Shown: one piece after another, positions 1 to 7,839 of the stretch
Numbering within the stretch: the stretch's first letter is position 1
Layout of the letters: every line of letters starts with the position of its first letter
Assembly: GCA_035620895.1 (NCBI GenBank)
Contig: DASPFY010000047.1
Coordinates: 1 to 19,641, forward strand
Reading direction: 5' to 3'
Source of the DNA: TA-21 sp035620895
Lineage (GTDB): Archaea; Thermoproteota; Nitrososphaeria; Nitrososphaerales; Nitrososphaeraceae
DNA length: 19,641 nt
Translations under genes and position numbers: made by a program
The notes under the pieces: model-generated
Seen by the model: the letters and a program-made list of their open reading frames with translations, nothing else
Databases searched by the model: none
What the model was told of the DNA's origin: nothing

Positions 1-1
1 T

Positions 2-124
2 TTGACTTTTCCGTTGCAATCCGGTGGATATTATTACATAACTCTAGATAATGACGTTGGGAGGGAAGAACTAGTAAAATTGATAGATTTGCTGATTCAA
101 AAAATTAATACTAATTCGAGTTAG
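2..124 (+). CDS. C-terminal fragment of an unidentified protein (5' end outside window)
   Basis: One frame is open from the left edge to a TAG stop and encodes the last 40 residues of a protein. The tail reads LTFPLQSGGYYYITLDND and then a charged helix-like stretch (REELVKLIDLLIQKI) with a short polar end. Of the other plus-strand frames, the first is closed by TAA at 49-51. The mixed beta-strand then amphipathic helix pattern looks like a real protein end, and it converges on the ribosomal protein L15e gene with 8 bp between stop codons. I do not recognise the family, and too little is visible to assign a function. Confidence 0.55.
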   Translation: MTFPLQSGGYYYITLDNDVGREELVKLIDLLIQKINTNSS

Positions 125-132
125 AATTTAGC

Positions 133-591
133 TTATTTTGCAAAAGCCTTTAATCTCTTTTTAAATTCGACGTCTCTTGAAATTGATGGATGAGCAGGAT
201 CTGCCAACAAAATTTCATACCAAATGTTTTTACCGTCTTTGTACAGGAAATAAGAACCGATAACTTCCATATTAGAATACTTTTCATTTACTCTTCTTTC
301 AGCAACTAGTTTCATACTATCTGTTTGTTTGATTCTAACTACGCCCAGGTGTTTTGGTCTTCTTCCAGATACGGGACGCTTTTTTCTCATTCCGCCTCTT
401 CCAACCTTTGTACGAACTACGATTATGCCCTGTTTTGCCTTGTACCCCAATTTATGGGCCCTATCCAATCTAGTAGGTCTTTCAATTCTGTGTATGGTTG
501 GTTCGTTTCTCCATACCATGGCTTTCTCCTTTAGTTCTTCTGAGTTGGATTTCCACATTTTTGTCCACATTTCAGCCATATACTGATGCAT
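133..591 (-). CDS. rpl15e: 50S ribosomal protein L15e
   Basis: This is the archaeal/eukaryotic large-subunit protein L15e, which binds 23S rRNA. The 152-residue product has the family hallmark R-P-T-R-L-D-R-A-H-K-L-G-Y-K-A-K-Q-G at about residues 38-55, followed by the basic VGRGG-RKKRP-SGRRPKHLG region and a C-terminal HPSISRD segment. The frame can be extended seven codons upstream to a TTG at 612, but L15e proteins begin M-x-x-Y-x-A-E-x-W, which fits the ATG at 591 (MHQYMAEMW). A TATA-like element lies about 45 bp upstream. The gene is last in a run of minus-strand genes, 102 bp after serA, and probably has its own promoter. Identity is confident; the start is well supported. Confidence 0.95.
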   Translation of the reverse strand: MHQYMAEMWTKMWKSNSEELKEKAMVWRNEPTIHRIERPTRLDRAHKLGYKAKQGIIVVRTKVGRGGMRKKRPVSGRRPKHLGVVRIKQTDSMKLVAERRVNEKYSNMEVIGSYFLYKDGKNIWYEILLADPAHPSISRDVEFKKRLKAFAK

Positions 592-631
592 ATTACAGAT
601 AACTCCAGACAAGACCTTAATATCTGTATTT

Positions 632-640
632 TGTTAAATA
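632..640 (-). promoter_or_regulatory. Probable TATA box of rpl15e
   Basis: The minus strand reads TATTTAACA in the 102-bp gap between serA and rpl15e, about 45 bp before the chosen ATG. This would give a short leader of about 20 nt. Assigned by pattern and position only. Confidence 0.4.
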
Positions 641-693
641 GCCGAACAAGAAAACGAAAGCTACAAACTGGTAGACTTTTGATTTGATATTTT

Positions 694-1626
694 TCATCTA
701 TTGGTGAGTAAGGTCTGTATTACTTTTTCTGCAATTACAGTTGAAGCAAGTTCCTGTGCTTCTTTTGTTTGAGCAGCAATATGAGGGCTGCAAATGATAT
801 TTGGGAGCTTTACTAGCTCCGTATTGGTGGGAGGTTCCACTTCGAAAACGTCAAGCGCTGCTCCAGCAATTCTTTTCTCAGTTAACGCCATAAATAAGGA
901 ATGTTCGTCTATTATTTCTCCCCTTGATGTATTAATCAGGAAAGAAGTTGGTTTCATATGCGCTAGTGCCTCCGAATTAATTAGATGTCTTGTTTCTTCC
1001 GTCAGAGGTACATGACATGTTACAAAGTCCGAATTCTCCAGTAGTGTCATTAAATCTGTTTTTATCATACCAACTTCCCTGACATATTCTTGGTTTATCG
1101 GAAAGATATCATATCCTATCAAGTTCATTCGAAGGCATTTTGCAATTCGCCCTACATTTCTACCTATATTTCCTACTCCTATTATTCCCAAATATTTTCC
1201 TCTTAGTTCACCACCAACAAGTTCTTTTTTTAACCATTTACCATTCTTGATTCCATTACTTGCATTTGGAATATTTCTGGACAGTGCTATCATATGGCCA
1301 ATTACCAGTTCAGATACTGCGTTCATTGCAGCTTCAGCAGCATTCAAAACCTTAATTCCTTTAGATTCAGCATGATCTGTATCTATATTATCCAACCCTA
1401 CTCCTACTCTTGCAATAATTTTGACATTGGGAGCTGCATCAATTACCTCTTTTGTTATTTTTGTTCTGCTTCTAACTACAATCACATCGCACTCTCTAAC
1501 AGCGGATAGTAATTCTTTTGATTCAATATCGGGTTCGTAATTGACTATTAAGCCAGCTTTCTTTAGAATGGTTATGCCTGCGTCATCCATAGTATCGCAG
1601 ATAATTACTCTCCCCTCAACCTGCAT
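694..1626 (-). CDS. serA: D-3-phosphoglycerate dehydrogenase, short form (serine biosynthesis)
   Basis: NAD-dependent 2-hydroxyacid dehydrogenase; SerA oxidises 3-phosphoglycerate to 3-phosphohydroxypyruvate, the first step of serine synthesis in the cytoplasm. The 310-residue product has the SerA-like segment R-S-R-T-K-I-T near residue 52, ARVGVGLDNID at 72-82, the Rossmann motif G150-V-G152-N-I-G155, and the family catalytic triad as R235 (NTSRGEIID), E264 (FEVEPP) and H282 (SPHIAAQT). Length covers only the substrate- and NAD-binding domains; the C-terminal ACT/ASB regulatory domains of longer SerA proteins are absent, so serine feedback through an ACT domain is unlikely. It starts at ATG. 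pgk in the same window makes or uses its substrate, although the two genes are not an operon. A related glyoxylate or hydroxypyruvate reductase is the main alternative. Confidence 0.85.
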   Translation of the reverse strand: MQVEGRVIICDTMDDAGITILKKAGLIVNYEPDIESKELLSAVRECDVIVVRSRTKITKEVIDAAPNVKIIARVGVGLDNIDTDHAESKGIKVLNAAEAAMNAVSELVIGHMIALSRNIPNASNGIKNGKWLKKELVGGELRGKYLGIIGVGNIGRNVGRIAKCLRMNLIGYDIFPINQEYVREVGMIKTDLMTLLENSDFVTCHVPLTEETRHLINSEALAHMKPTSFLINTSRGEIIDEHSLFMALTEKRIAGAALDVFEVEPPTNTELVKLPNIICSPHIAAQTKEAQELASTVIAEKVIQTLLTNR

Positions 1627-1671
1627 GAGATATGCAAATTACAGGTCTTATAATTTGGTTGCTAAAGATAT

Positions 1672-2061
1672 TTACTTATAACTAGAATTGGAAATTATTT
1701 CGGCGATTACTGAATCAACATAATACTTTTGCTTTCTTTCAAAATCATTAATTTCCCACGCAAAATGACTACCGCCAGTATTAGTTGGGTCTGTAATTCC
1801 AATATTCTTACCTACATCATTGAGTTGGGGATTTGATTCAAACACTTTCCCATCAGACTTTACATAAACATACTGAGGAGATTTTTCAATCTGGTTTTCT
1901 GATATGTTGATGCTATTTACCACTCTTAAAATCGCAATATCTGGCGAAATTGGCAATCTAGATAACGAGGGACGATTTTGAGAATCCTGGATACCGAAGA
2001 AAACAACGGCAGTGACTAATATTCCAAAAGAAAGTGTGATCAAGATTCTTTTATCTATCAA
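1672..2061 (-). CDS. Small membrane-anchored protein, unknown function
   Basis: A 129-residue protein with one hydrophobic segment at residues 5-23 (ILITLSFGILVTAVVFFG) and a hydrophilic remainder, so it is probably a signal-anchored protein with its C-terminal part outside the cell. The outer part has a beta-rich stretch (YVYVKSDGKVFESN), a GGSHFAWEIND motif and a C-terminal helix (YYVDSVIAEIIS). It starts at TTG: the frame is closed by a TGA five codons upstream and no ATG or GTG lies before the membrane segment. It sits between the fumarase-family gene (82 bp) and serA (45 bp) on the same strand and may be co-transcribed with them. I do not recognise the family. Confidence 0.65.
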   Translation of the reverse strand: MIDKRILITLSFGILVTAVVFFGIQDSQNRPSLSRLPISPDIAILRVVNSINISENQIEKSPQYVYVKSDGKVFESNPQLNDVGKNIGITDPTNTGGSHFAWEINDFERKQKYYVDSVIAEIISNSSYK

Positions 2062-2143
2062 GTTGGTTCTTCTATGCTCTCATTAATGATTGACATTACT
2101 GATGATAGTAAATCAGAATTACATTTATTCCAGTGTTTCAAAA

Positions 2144-3532
2144 TTATTTTAAACCAAGAATATTTTTCTTTGAAAGGGCATTATCAAGTTCTTCTTTTGT
2201 CATGAGTCCCTTTTCAAGTATCAGTTCTTTAATACTTTTATTGGTTGCCATAGACTCCTTGTATATCTGCGATGCTTTGAGGTAACCAATATGGGAATTG
2301 AGCAGAGTTACCAAGATTGGACTTTTTTCCACAAATGATGCAAGTTTCTGTTCATTTGCTTTTATTCCATCTATCATATTGCTTGCATAAACTGACAGAA
2401 AATTTTTTAACATATCGGTTGACTCTAACATATTTTTTATCATTCCAGGTAACATTACATTTAATTCAAATTGCCCTGCCTGAGCAGCAAGAGCAACCGA
2501 AACATCGTTTCCTACTATAATAAAACATATCATGTTAAGACATTCTGATAGTGAAGGATTTACTTTACCAGGCATTATAGACGATCCAGCATGTACCGCA
2601 GGAATTGTAATTTCTGATAATCCTGCTATAGGACCCGATGCCATCAATCTAATATCATTTGACATTTTTATTAACTCAATTGCAATGTTTCTCAGAATAG
2701 AAGAACACATTGTTATCTCAAATTTACTTTGTAAAGAAAAGAAATAATTCTGAGAAGGCTTTAAACTCAATCCAGATATCTGGGACAGATACTTGATAAC
2801 TAGTTTATCGTATCCCAGAGGTGTATTGACTCCCGTACCAACAGCGGTTCCACCCAATCCAACATATTCTAAGTCATCACACACATCGACGATTTTATTT
2901 AGACCTCTTTTAAGAGAAAAAGCATATACATCAAATTCCACGCCTAATGTGACTGGAATAGCATCCATTAGGTGCGTCCGACCAATTTTCATAACTTCTC
3001 TAAATTCCTGACCTTTTTTTTCAAGAGCCGTTATAAGTGACCTAAGTGAATCTATAACTCCTTTCATATTCATCAATAATGCGATATGCATCGCTGTCGG
3101 AAAAGTATCGTTACTAGATTGTGACATATTTACATCATCGTTGGGATTTATGAAGGAATAATCCCCAATACTATGACCGCTAATTTCAAGAGCTCTATTT
3201 GCAATTACTTCATTAATATTCATGTTGAATGCTGTTCCCGCACCTGAATTGATTGTATCAACTATGAATTGGTCCAGTAAATTTCCCGAGAGTATTTCAT
3301 CACAAGCTTTTACTATTGCATCAGCTTTTTCTGCTGGGAGAATGTTCAAATCTCTGTTTGCAAGTGCTGCTGAACGTTTTATCATTGCAAATGCCTTTAT
3401 CATGCTTAGGTGAGGTTTCTGCCCTGTTACTTTGTATTGGTTAGAAGATCTAACCGTAAATGGTCCATAATAAGCATTAGATGGAACTTTGACCTCTCCT
3501 AGAGAATCTTTATCAAGACGATACGACTCCAT
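2144..3532 (-). CDS. Fumarase/aspartase-family lyase, probably class II fumarate hydratase
   Basis: A 462-residue enzyme, the normal length for the family. It has the signature GSSIMPGKVNP at 316-326, with catalytic-loop Ser317, Lys323 and Asn325, plus T100 (SGAGT), S139-S140-N141, and T186-H187 (GRTH). Family knowledge: FumC interconverts fumarate and malate in the TCA cycle, while aspartase releases ammonia from aspartate. The sequence is mixed. NPNDDVNMSQSSND, LGGTAVGTGVNT and LVTLLNSHIGY look like FumC, whereas SGAGTAFNMN-NEVIANRALE and the N-terminal AYYG look like aspartase. I favour fumarase because SSND and the HIGY region are more FumC-like and thaumarchaea run a partial TCA cycle. 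It starts at ATG with a TATA box 26 bp upstream, so it is probably leaderless. Confidence 0.85.
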   Translation of the reverse strand: MESYRLDKDSLGEVKVPSNAYYGPFTVRSSNQYKVTGQKPHLSMIKAFAMIKRSAALANRDLNILPAEKADAIVKACDEILSGNLLDQFIVDTINSGAGTAFNMNINEVIANRALEISGHSIGDYSFINPNDDVNMSQSSNDTFPTAMHIALLMNMKGVIDSLRSLITALEKKGQEFREVMKIGRTHLMDAIPVTLGVEFDVYAFSLKRGLNKIVDVCDDLEYVGLGGTAVGTGVNTPLGYDKLVIKYLSQISGLSLKPSQNYFFSLQSKFEITMCSSILRNIAIELIKMSNDIRLMASGPIAGLSEITIPAVHAGSSIMPGKVNPSLSECLNMICFIIVGNDVSVALAAQAGQFELNVMLPGMIKNMLESTDMLKNFLSVYASNMIDGIKANEQKLASFVEKSPILVTLLNSHIGYLKASQIYKESMATNKSIKELILEKGLMTKEELDNALSKKNILGLK

Positions 3533-3554
3533 AAATACGAAAACCAGCGTTTAT

Positions 3555-3562
3555 CTAATAAA
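3555..3562 (-). promoter_or_regulatory. TATA box of the fumarase-family gene
   Basis: The minus strand reads TTTATTAG, centred about 26 bp before the ATG. This is the spacing expected for an archaeal leaderless transcript. Confidence 0.5.
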
Positions 3563-3645
3563 TCAATCGACTCTATGCATAAGGACAACATTTGTTGTAG
3601 TGAATGAAACTTTAATTTTTCAAGTCTGTTCTTGAAAGTTTGAAT

Positions 3646-4065
3646 TTACTCCCCTATAACCTTGACTAGGATTCGCTTATTGCGACATCCATCAAATTCA
3701 CCGTAAAAAATTTGTTCCCAAGGCCCAAAATCAAGCTTACCTTTTGTAATAGCAATTACTGTTTCTCGACCCATTATCTGACGTTTTAAGTGAGCATCAG
3801 CGTTATCTTCTCCAGTATCATTGTGCAAGTACTGTTCTGTGGGAGCATGGGGAGCTAGATTCTCAAGCCATTTCTCAAAATCCTGAATCAAACCTATTTC
3901 ATCGTCATTAATAAAAATACTGGATGTTATATGCATCGAGTTAACCAGACAAATACCTTCATTTACAGCGGATTCATGTACGATTTTTTCTATCTCTCGC
4001 GTTATGTTTATTAATTTAAATCTCTTTTCAGTATGAAAAGTCAAATATTTTGTAAATGACTTCAT
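3646..4065 (-). CDS. YjbQ/UPF0047 family protein
   Basis: A small single-domain protein of the YjbQ (UPF0047) family. Members have been annotated as secondary thiamine-phosphate synthase because some complement thiE loss, but the physiological role is not settled. From the ATG at 4065 the product has 139 residues, the usual length. Family features are SMHITSSIFIND (H45), YLHND (H81), TGEDNADAHLKRQIMGRE (H92) and the C-terminal LDFGPWEQIFYGEFDG segment. An upstream in-frame ATG at 4083 would add six residues. I prefer 4065 because the family begins only a few residues before the first strand (here KSFTKYLTF) and a TATA-like TATAATTTAA lies only about 12 bp from the upstream ATG but about 30 bp from this one. 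Confidence 0.85.
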   Translation of the reverse strand: MKSFTKYLTFHTEKRFKLINITREIEKIVHESAVNEGICLVNSMHITSSIFINDDEIGLIQDFEKWLENLAPHAPTEQYLHNDTGEDNADAHLKRQIMGRETVIAITKGKLDFGPWEQIFYGEFDGCRNKRILVKVIGE

Positions 4066-4122
4066 ATTACTGAAAAATTGCATTTATTATTTAAATTATA
4101 ATGGGCAATTGAATAAAAAAAC

Positions 4123-4130
4123 TCTTATTA
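4123..4130 (+). promoter_or_regulatory. Probable TATA box of the beta-propeller gene
   Basis: TCTTATTA lies about 33 bp before the ATG at 4160, in the short region shared with the divergent yjbQ gene. It would give a leader of only a few bases. Confidence 0.4.
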
Positions 4131-4159
4131 GATCTATTAATATTTCAAGTCGCTAAAGT

Positions 4160-5776
4160 ATGTTCAGGACTCGAACTACTGCTAAAGCTGAGTTACTATG
4201 TTTGATACTCGCTATTACAATAGTGTTCATTGTAGTAGGTTTTAACTTGAGTGAAAACAATAATCTATTCGCCCAATCAGATCAATTTTCTCAGTTTGAG
4301 AATGCTTCAAAAAATCAGGCTATTTTGCAATTTCAAACACAATTTTGCGGAATGAATTCCACTCAGCATAGCAATTCTTTCATCTCTGAATATTCACTCG
4401 CCCAGAAGTGCGAGATGCCACTCGGCATTCTAGCGGATAATGACTCAATATGGTATGTATCCTCAAAATTAGGTCATCTTGGCAAGTTAAATATTAAAGA
4501 TAACAATAGTCAGGTATTTACAATTCCTGTCTGGGATAGTCGTTCAAAGCCTACCGATATTTCACAAACATGGGACGTTAAATCGGACTCAAAAGGAAAT
4601 ATCTGGTTCACTGATGAAAAGCAAAACGGAATATGGCGATATGCACAAGATAGTAATAGTTTTAGCTTTTTCCCGGTCCCGGAACGTCCTTCAGGATTTG
4701 GCACCATTTATCCTGTTTCAATAGTATTTAACGATGATGAAATTTATTTTGCTGGTATTAGATCAAAATCGCTTTGGTTTGCAAATGTGTCAGACTTGAA
4801 AAATAATTCATCTGAAGGTATTTCAAATATTTCTCTACCGCTATCTTCATTCAAAGGAATAGATCCAGATCTTGTCAGTACAGGCTCGATTCAGATAGAC
4901 AAGGATCGGAATGTTTTGTGGATTTCGATGCTTGCGTTTGGAGTTAAAGGGCAATTATTCAAGTTTGATTTATCTTCAAGAACATTTACGCCGTTTGATC
5001 TTCCTCAACATCTTGATTCGCCCGTAGGAATTTCTATAGATGAAGAGGGAAATCCTTGGATTACTGATCACGGAACCAGCATATTCTTTATGGTTAATTC
5101 AACAGATGGCAAAGTAACAGAATTTAGTACTTCACCACTTTCTAGAATCTCTGCTAATATTCCAAAAGAATTTAGCTACACACTGCCTTACTGGATTAAG
5201 ATCGATACAACGGGAAATCTCTGGTTCAATGAGCATGTTGGTAACAAGATTGCAAGATTTAACACTACAGATGGAACACTTGTTGAGTATTGGATACCTA
5301 CACAGAATAACTTATGGGCTCCCTGTGCCCCAAATGAAAGTTCTTGTGGGATTTCTAATGCTCTTCAGTTTTCGATAGGAAAAAATAACCAAATATGGTT
5401 TTCAGAATGGACAGAAAATAAACTAGGCATGTTAAATGGTTCAAAACTTCCATCATTTGTTGTGGGCACTAGCTCCCCAGCAGAGTACAATGTAAAGAGA
5501 GGTGAAACTATTGAAATACCTCTGAGCATATCAGCAAAGGATAAAGTCAACCTCAAAATGATTGCGTCATCCACCTTCACAAGTACAGGAAACTTTGGCA
5601 ACTCATCGATTTCGTTTAGTCAGGATTCATTTTCAATGAATCCAGGCGAAACAAAGAATGTTACATTTTTAGTTACTCCTTCAAATGAACTTGCCAAAGG
5701 AGATTATACTATTATGATTGGAGCAGAAAATGAAGAAATATCATACCTCAAATCAATAAAGGTCCATATTTCATAA
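4160..5776 (+). CDS. Secreted, membrane-anchored Vgb-like beta-propeller protein
   Basis: A 538-residue protein with an N-terminal hydrophobic segment (about residues 11-29) that serves as signal peptide or anchor. Five or more blades of the streptogramin-lyase (Vgb)/NHL type follow, each with an aromatic I/L-W-F/Y core: DSIWYV at 95, GNIWFTDE at 146, GNPWITDH at 297, GNLWFNEH at 352 and NQIWFSEW at 410. Blade ends carry G-K-x-T-E-F-like strands. Residues 440-538 form a separate beta-sandwich-like C-terminal domain with N-P-G-E-T-K-N-V-T-F, typical of extracellular Ig-like folds. Several N-x-S/T sequons suggest glycosylation at the pseudoperiplasmic surface. Lyase activity cannot be inferred from blades alone; many archaeal members have no known substrate. 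Its stop lies 1 bp from the convergent pgk stop. Confidence 0.8.
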   Translation: MFRTRTTAKAELLCLILAITIVFIVVGFNLSENNNLFAQSDQFSQFENASKNQAILQFQTQFCGMNSTQHSNSFISEYSLAQKCEMPLGILADNDSIWYVSSKLGHLGKLNIKDNNSQVFTIPVWDSRSKPTDISQTWDVKSDSKGNIWFTDEKQNGIWRYAQDSNSFSFFPVPERPSGFGTIYPVSIVFNDDEIYFAGIRSKSLWFANVSDLKNNSSEGISNISLPLSSFKGIDPDLVSTGSIQIDKDRNVLWISMLAFGVKGQLFKFDLSSRTFTPFDLPQHLDSPVGISIDEEGNPWITDHGTSIFFMVNSTDGKVTEFSTSPLSRISANIPKEFSYTLPYWIKIDTTGNLWFNEHVGNKIARFNTTDGTLVEYWIPTQNNLWAPCAPNESSCGISNALQFSIGKNNQIWFSEWTENKLGMLNGSKLPSFVVGTSSPAEYNVKRGETIEIPLSISAKDKVNLKMIASSTFTSTGNFGNSSISFSQDSFSMNPGETKNVTFLVTPSNELAKGDYTIMIGAENEEISYLKSIKVHIS

Positions 5777-5777
5777 T

Positions 5778-6965
5778 CTAGTTAGTCCGTTCAAGAGCTT
5801 CAATACCAGGCATCTTATCCCCCGCCAAAAATCTCAAGGTCGCTCCACCCCCAGTTGATAGGTGGGTCACTTCGCTTTCCGATACGGCAGATTTCTTCAG
5901 GGCTGCAATTGTGTCACCACCGCCGACAAGTGTCATAGCTCCTCTCCAAAAAGCAAGAGCCATACTCTTTGCTACATTTATCGTTCCGCTTGCAAATTGT
6001 GCCACTTCAAACATTCCCATCGGTCCATTCCAAAAAATAGTACCAAATCCGTTTCCTCCTATTTCTGAAGAATATATCTTGGATGTTTGGTTACCAATAT
6101 CAAATCCACACATTCCATCTGGTATATCACCAGTAACAGTTGAAAACGAGTTCTCCTCAGAGGAGACTACGTGATCCACTGGAAGTAAAATTTTCTCACC
6201 ATAGAAAGAAAGTGCGTTCTTCACCCAATCAAAATGTTCCTCATCAAATAATGAATTACCAATCTTGAATCCCTTTGCCTTGAGAAAAGTATAAGCTACT
6301 CCACCACCAATTAATAATTTGTCTGCCTTTGGCAGTAAATTTTCCAAAGCCCCAATCTTATCTTTAATCTTGGAACCTCCTACCACCAAAGTAAATGGCT
6401 TTCTTGGATTATATCTTATCATAGAAAGATATTCTATTTCCTTTTTCAAACTAAATCCCGCCAACCGAATATCAAAATTTTTTACTGCCCCATATGTAGA
6501 AGCATGTTTTCTATGCGATGTACTAAAAGCATCATTTACATATATATCAGCCAAGGATGATATGGACTCTGAAAATTCAGGGTCGTTGCTCTGCTCTTCA
6601 GAATAGTATCTTAAATTCTCTAATAGCAATATATTCCCATACCTAAGATTCTCTATCTTGCTACTTACTTTGGTACCAATGCAATCCTCGACAAAGTCAA
6701 CATTTCTATTGAGTATTTCCTTCAATCTTGTCGCTACTGGGGCAAGTGAATTATTATGATCACGGAATTTAGGTCTGCCCAAATGGGAAGCCAAAATCAC
6801 TTTAGCTCCTCTTTTTGCGAGATATTCAATGGTTGGAATTGCACTTCTAATTCTATAGTCCTCAGTTACTGCACCATTGTTAATAGTTACGTTGAAGTCT
6901 ACCCTGACTAAAACTTTCTTTCCATAAAATTGAATGTCATCAAGGTCTGATACGGATCTGAGCAA
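5778..6965 (-). CDS. pgk: Phosphoglycerate kinase
   Basis: Transfers phosphate between 1,3-bisphosphoglycerate and ADP; in an autotroph it mainly runs toward gluconeogenesis. The 395-residue product spans both domains: RVDFNV at 21-26, SHLGRP at 60-65, ENLRYY at 116-121, NDAFSTSHRKHAST at 144-157, GGSKIKDKIGALENL at 196-210, WNGPMGMFE at 312-320, GGGDT at 348-352 and STGGGA at 370-375. SHLGRP and GGGDT are the bacterial form; several euryarchaeal PGKs have HQGKP-like and GGGHS-like versions. It starts at TTG: a TAA immediately precedes it and no other start codon exists before the conserved DLDD segment. A TATA-like CATAAAAT about 23 bp upstream (6984-6991) makes a leaderless transcript likely. 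The key residues are intact. Confidence 0.95.
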   Translation of the reverse strand: MLRSVSDLDDIQFYGKKVLVRVDFNVTINNGAVTEDYRIRSAIPTIEYLAKRGAKVILASHLGRPKFRDHNNSLAPVATRLKEILNRNVDFVEDCIGTKVSSKIENLRYGNILLLENLRYYSEEQSNDPEFSESISSLADIYVNDAFSTSHRKHASTYGAVKNFDIRLAGFSLKKEIEYLSMIRYNPRKPFTLVVGGSKIKDKIGALENLLPKADKLLIGGGVAYTFLKAKGFKIGNSLFDEEHFDWVKNALSFYGEKILLPVDHVVSSEENSFSTVTGDIPDGMCGFDIGNQTSKIYSSEIGGNGFGTIFWNGPMGMFEVAQFASGTINVAKSMALAFWRGAMTLVGGGDTIAALKKSAVSESEVTHLSTGGGATLRFLAGDKMPGIEALERTN

Positions 6966-6983
6966 TTATTTTTACAAATAAGG

Positions 6984-6991
6984 ATTTTATG
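6984..6991 (-). promoter_or_regulatory. Probable TATA box of pgk
   Basis: The minus strand reads CATAAAAT, centred about 23 bp before the TTG start. It fits a leaderless transcript beginning at or next to the TTG. Confidence 0.4.
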
Positions 6992-7061
6992 TGCTAGTAG
7001 GATAAACTTTTCTCCCACTTTCACAATCTGAATGACTTGAACAGAGTTTTTCTATATTAAA

Positions 7062-7400
7062 CTATGTGTAGAGATTGTTATCCGCTTTTCTAATTTCTAT
7101 TGTAACTTTATCACCTACTCTAATTCCAATATCTTCATACTCCCTTACACTAATCTTGAATGTTGGGGAATCACCAGCGCCTCCACCTGTCATCATTCTT
7201 GAAATATTTCCCATTGCTTTTGGGAGATTTTTCATCATGTCTTCTGGAGACGAAAATGCCATAACGTTTGAACCAAATGGATTCATTGGTTTTTCGGTCT
7301 TGTAGTCATTAGGATCACTAAAACCAACGTATACGTAAGGACTTCCATCCTGTGCAGCTTCTATGCGTGCAACAACAAAGTCTTTTTTCATACTTGCCAT
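7062..7400 (-). CDS. Small soluble protein, unknown function
   Basis: A 112-residue protein with no signal peptide or membrane segment. Its N-terminal half is beta-like (FVVARIEAAQDGSPYVYVGFSDPNDY). A Met/Gly-rich linker (residues 52-76, PEDMMKNLPKAMGNISRMM then TGGGAGD) joins it to a C-terminal beta segment (FKISVREYEDIGIRVGDKVTIEI), whose VGDKVTI turn resembles small beta-barrel proteins. It starts at ATG at 7400 (a second in-frame ATG three codons later is possible). A TATA box sits about 25 bp upstream, so the transcript is probably leaderless. It lies downstream of, and on the same strand as, rpl10e but 439 bp away, so it is separately transcribed. I do not recognise a named family; it has the look of a lineage-conserved housekeeping protein. 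Confidence 0.7.
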   Translation of the reverse strand: MASMKKDFVVARIEAAQDGSPYVYVGFSDPNDYKTEKPMNPFGSNVMAFSSPEDMMKNLPKAMGNISRMMTGGGAGDSPTFKISVREYEDIGIRVGDKVTIEIRKADNNLYT

Positions 7401-7839
7401 AACATTTCTTGTCCTAAAGGATATAATTTCCTTTCCCTTATGTAAATACTCTGAAAAAAAGATTGTTCTTTAAGATTTTGGGGTAGTATCTTCCTCGATC
7501 ATAAGATAGGAATGAGAATTCAATCCAGCACCAAAAAATGAATATGTCACAACTTCTCAACTATACTCACGTCATTTCATAAGCAGACACTTTTTAGGTA
7601 ACAATTTTTTTACATTTGATCCAGTTCCTTAAATTTACAATTATTTTTTACAAAAGCCTGGAATCATCTGACATTGAGAAGTTTACTAGACATGGTAGCT
7701 GTTGATATTCACTTGTTATTAAATCAATATTATATTGACATTCACATTAACAGTACATCTCTGCAATAAAACAAGACTAAAACTACAAAGTGAATGTTTG
7801 GATTTAGACTTGATACTAATTGTCCTCTGTGAGCTTATT
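7401..7839 (-). other. 439-bp non-coding gap with a long-range inverted repeat
   Basis: No open frame above about 25 codons with coding character is visible on either strand. It holds the promoter of the downstream 112-aa gene at its low-coordinate end. It also holds a perfect 10-bp inverted repeat, AACTTCTCAA at 7551-7560 and TTGAGAAGTT at 7674-7683. The rest is AT-rich with scattered T-tracts that could end rpl10e transcription. I see no recognisable RNA gene. Confidence 0.5.
7421..7428 (-). promoter_or_regulatory. TATA box of the 112-aa gene
   Basis: The minus strand reads AATTATAT, centred about 25 bp before the ATG at 7400, the standard archaeal spacing for a leaderless gene. Confidence 0.5.

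Noticed and set aside
592..612. Seven-codon N-terminal extension of L15e to a TTG at 612
   Set aside because: The family begins at M-x-x-Y-x-A-E-x-W, which matches the ATG at 591; the extension has no homologous counterpart and would consume the short leader.
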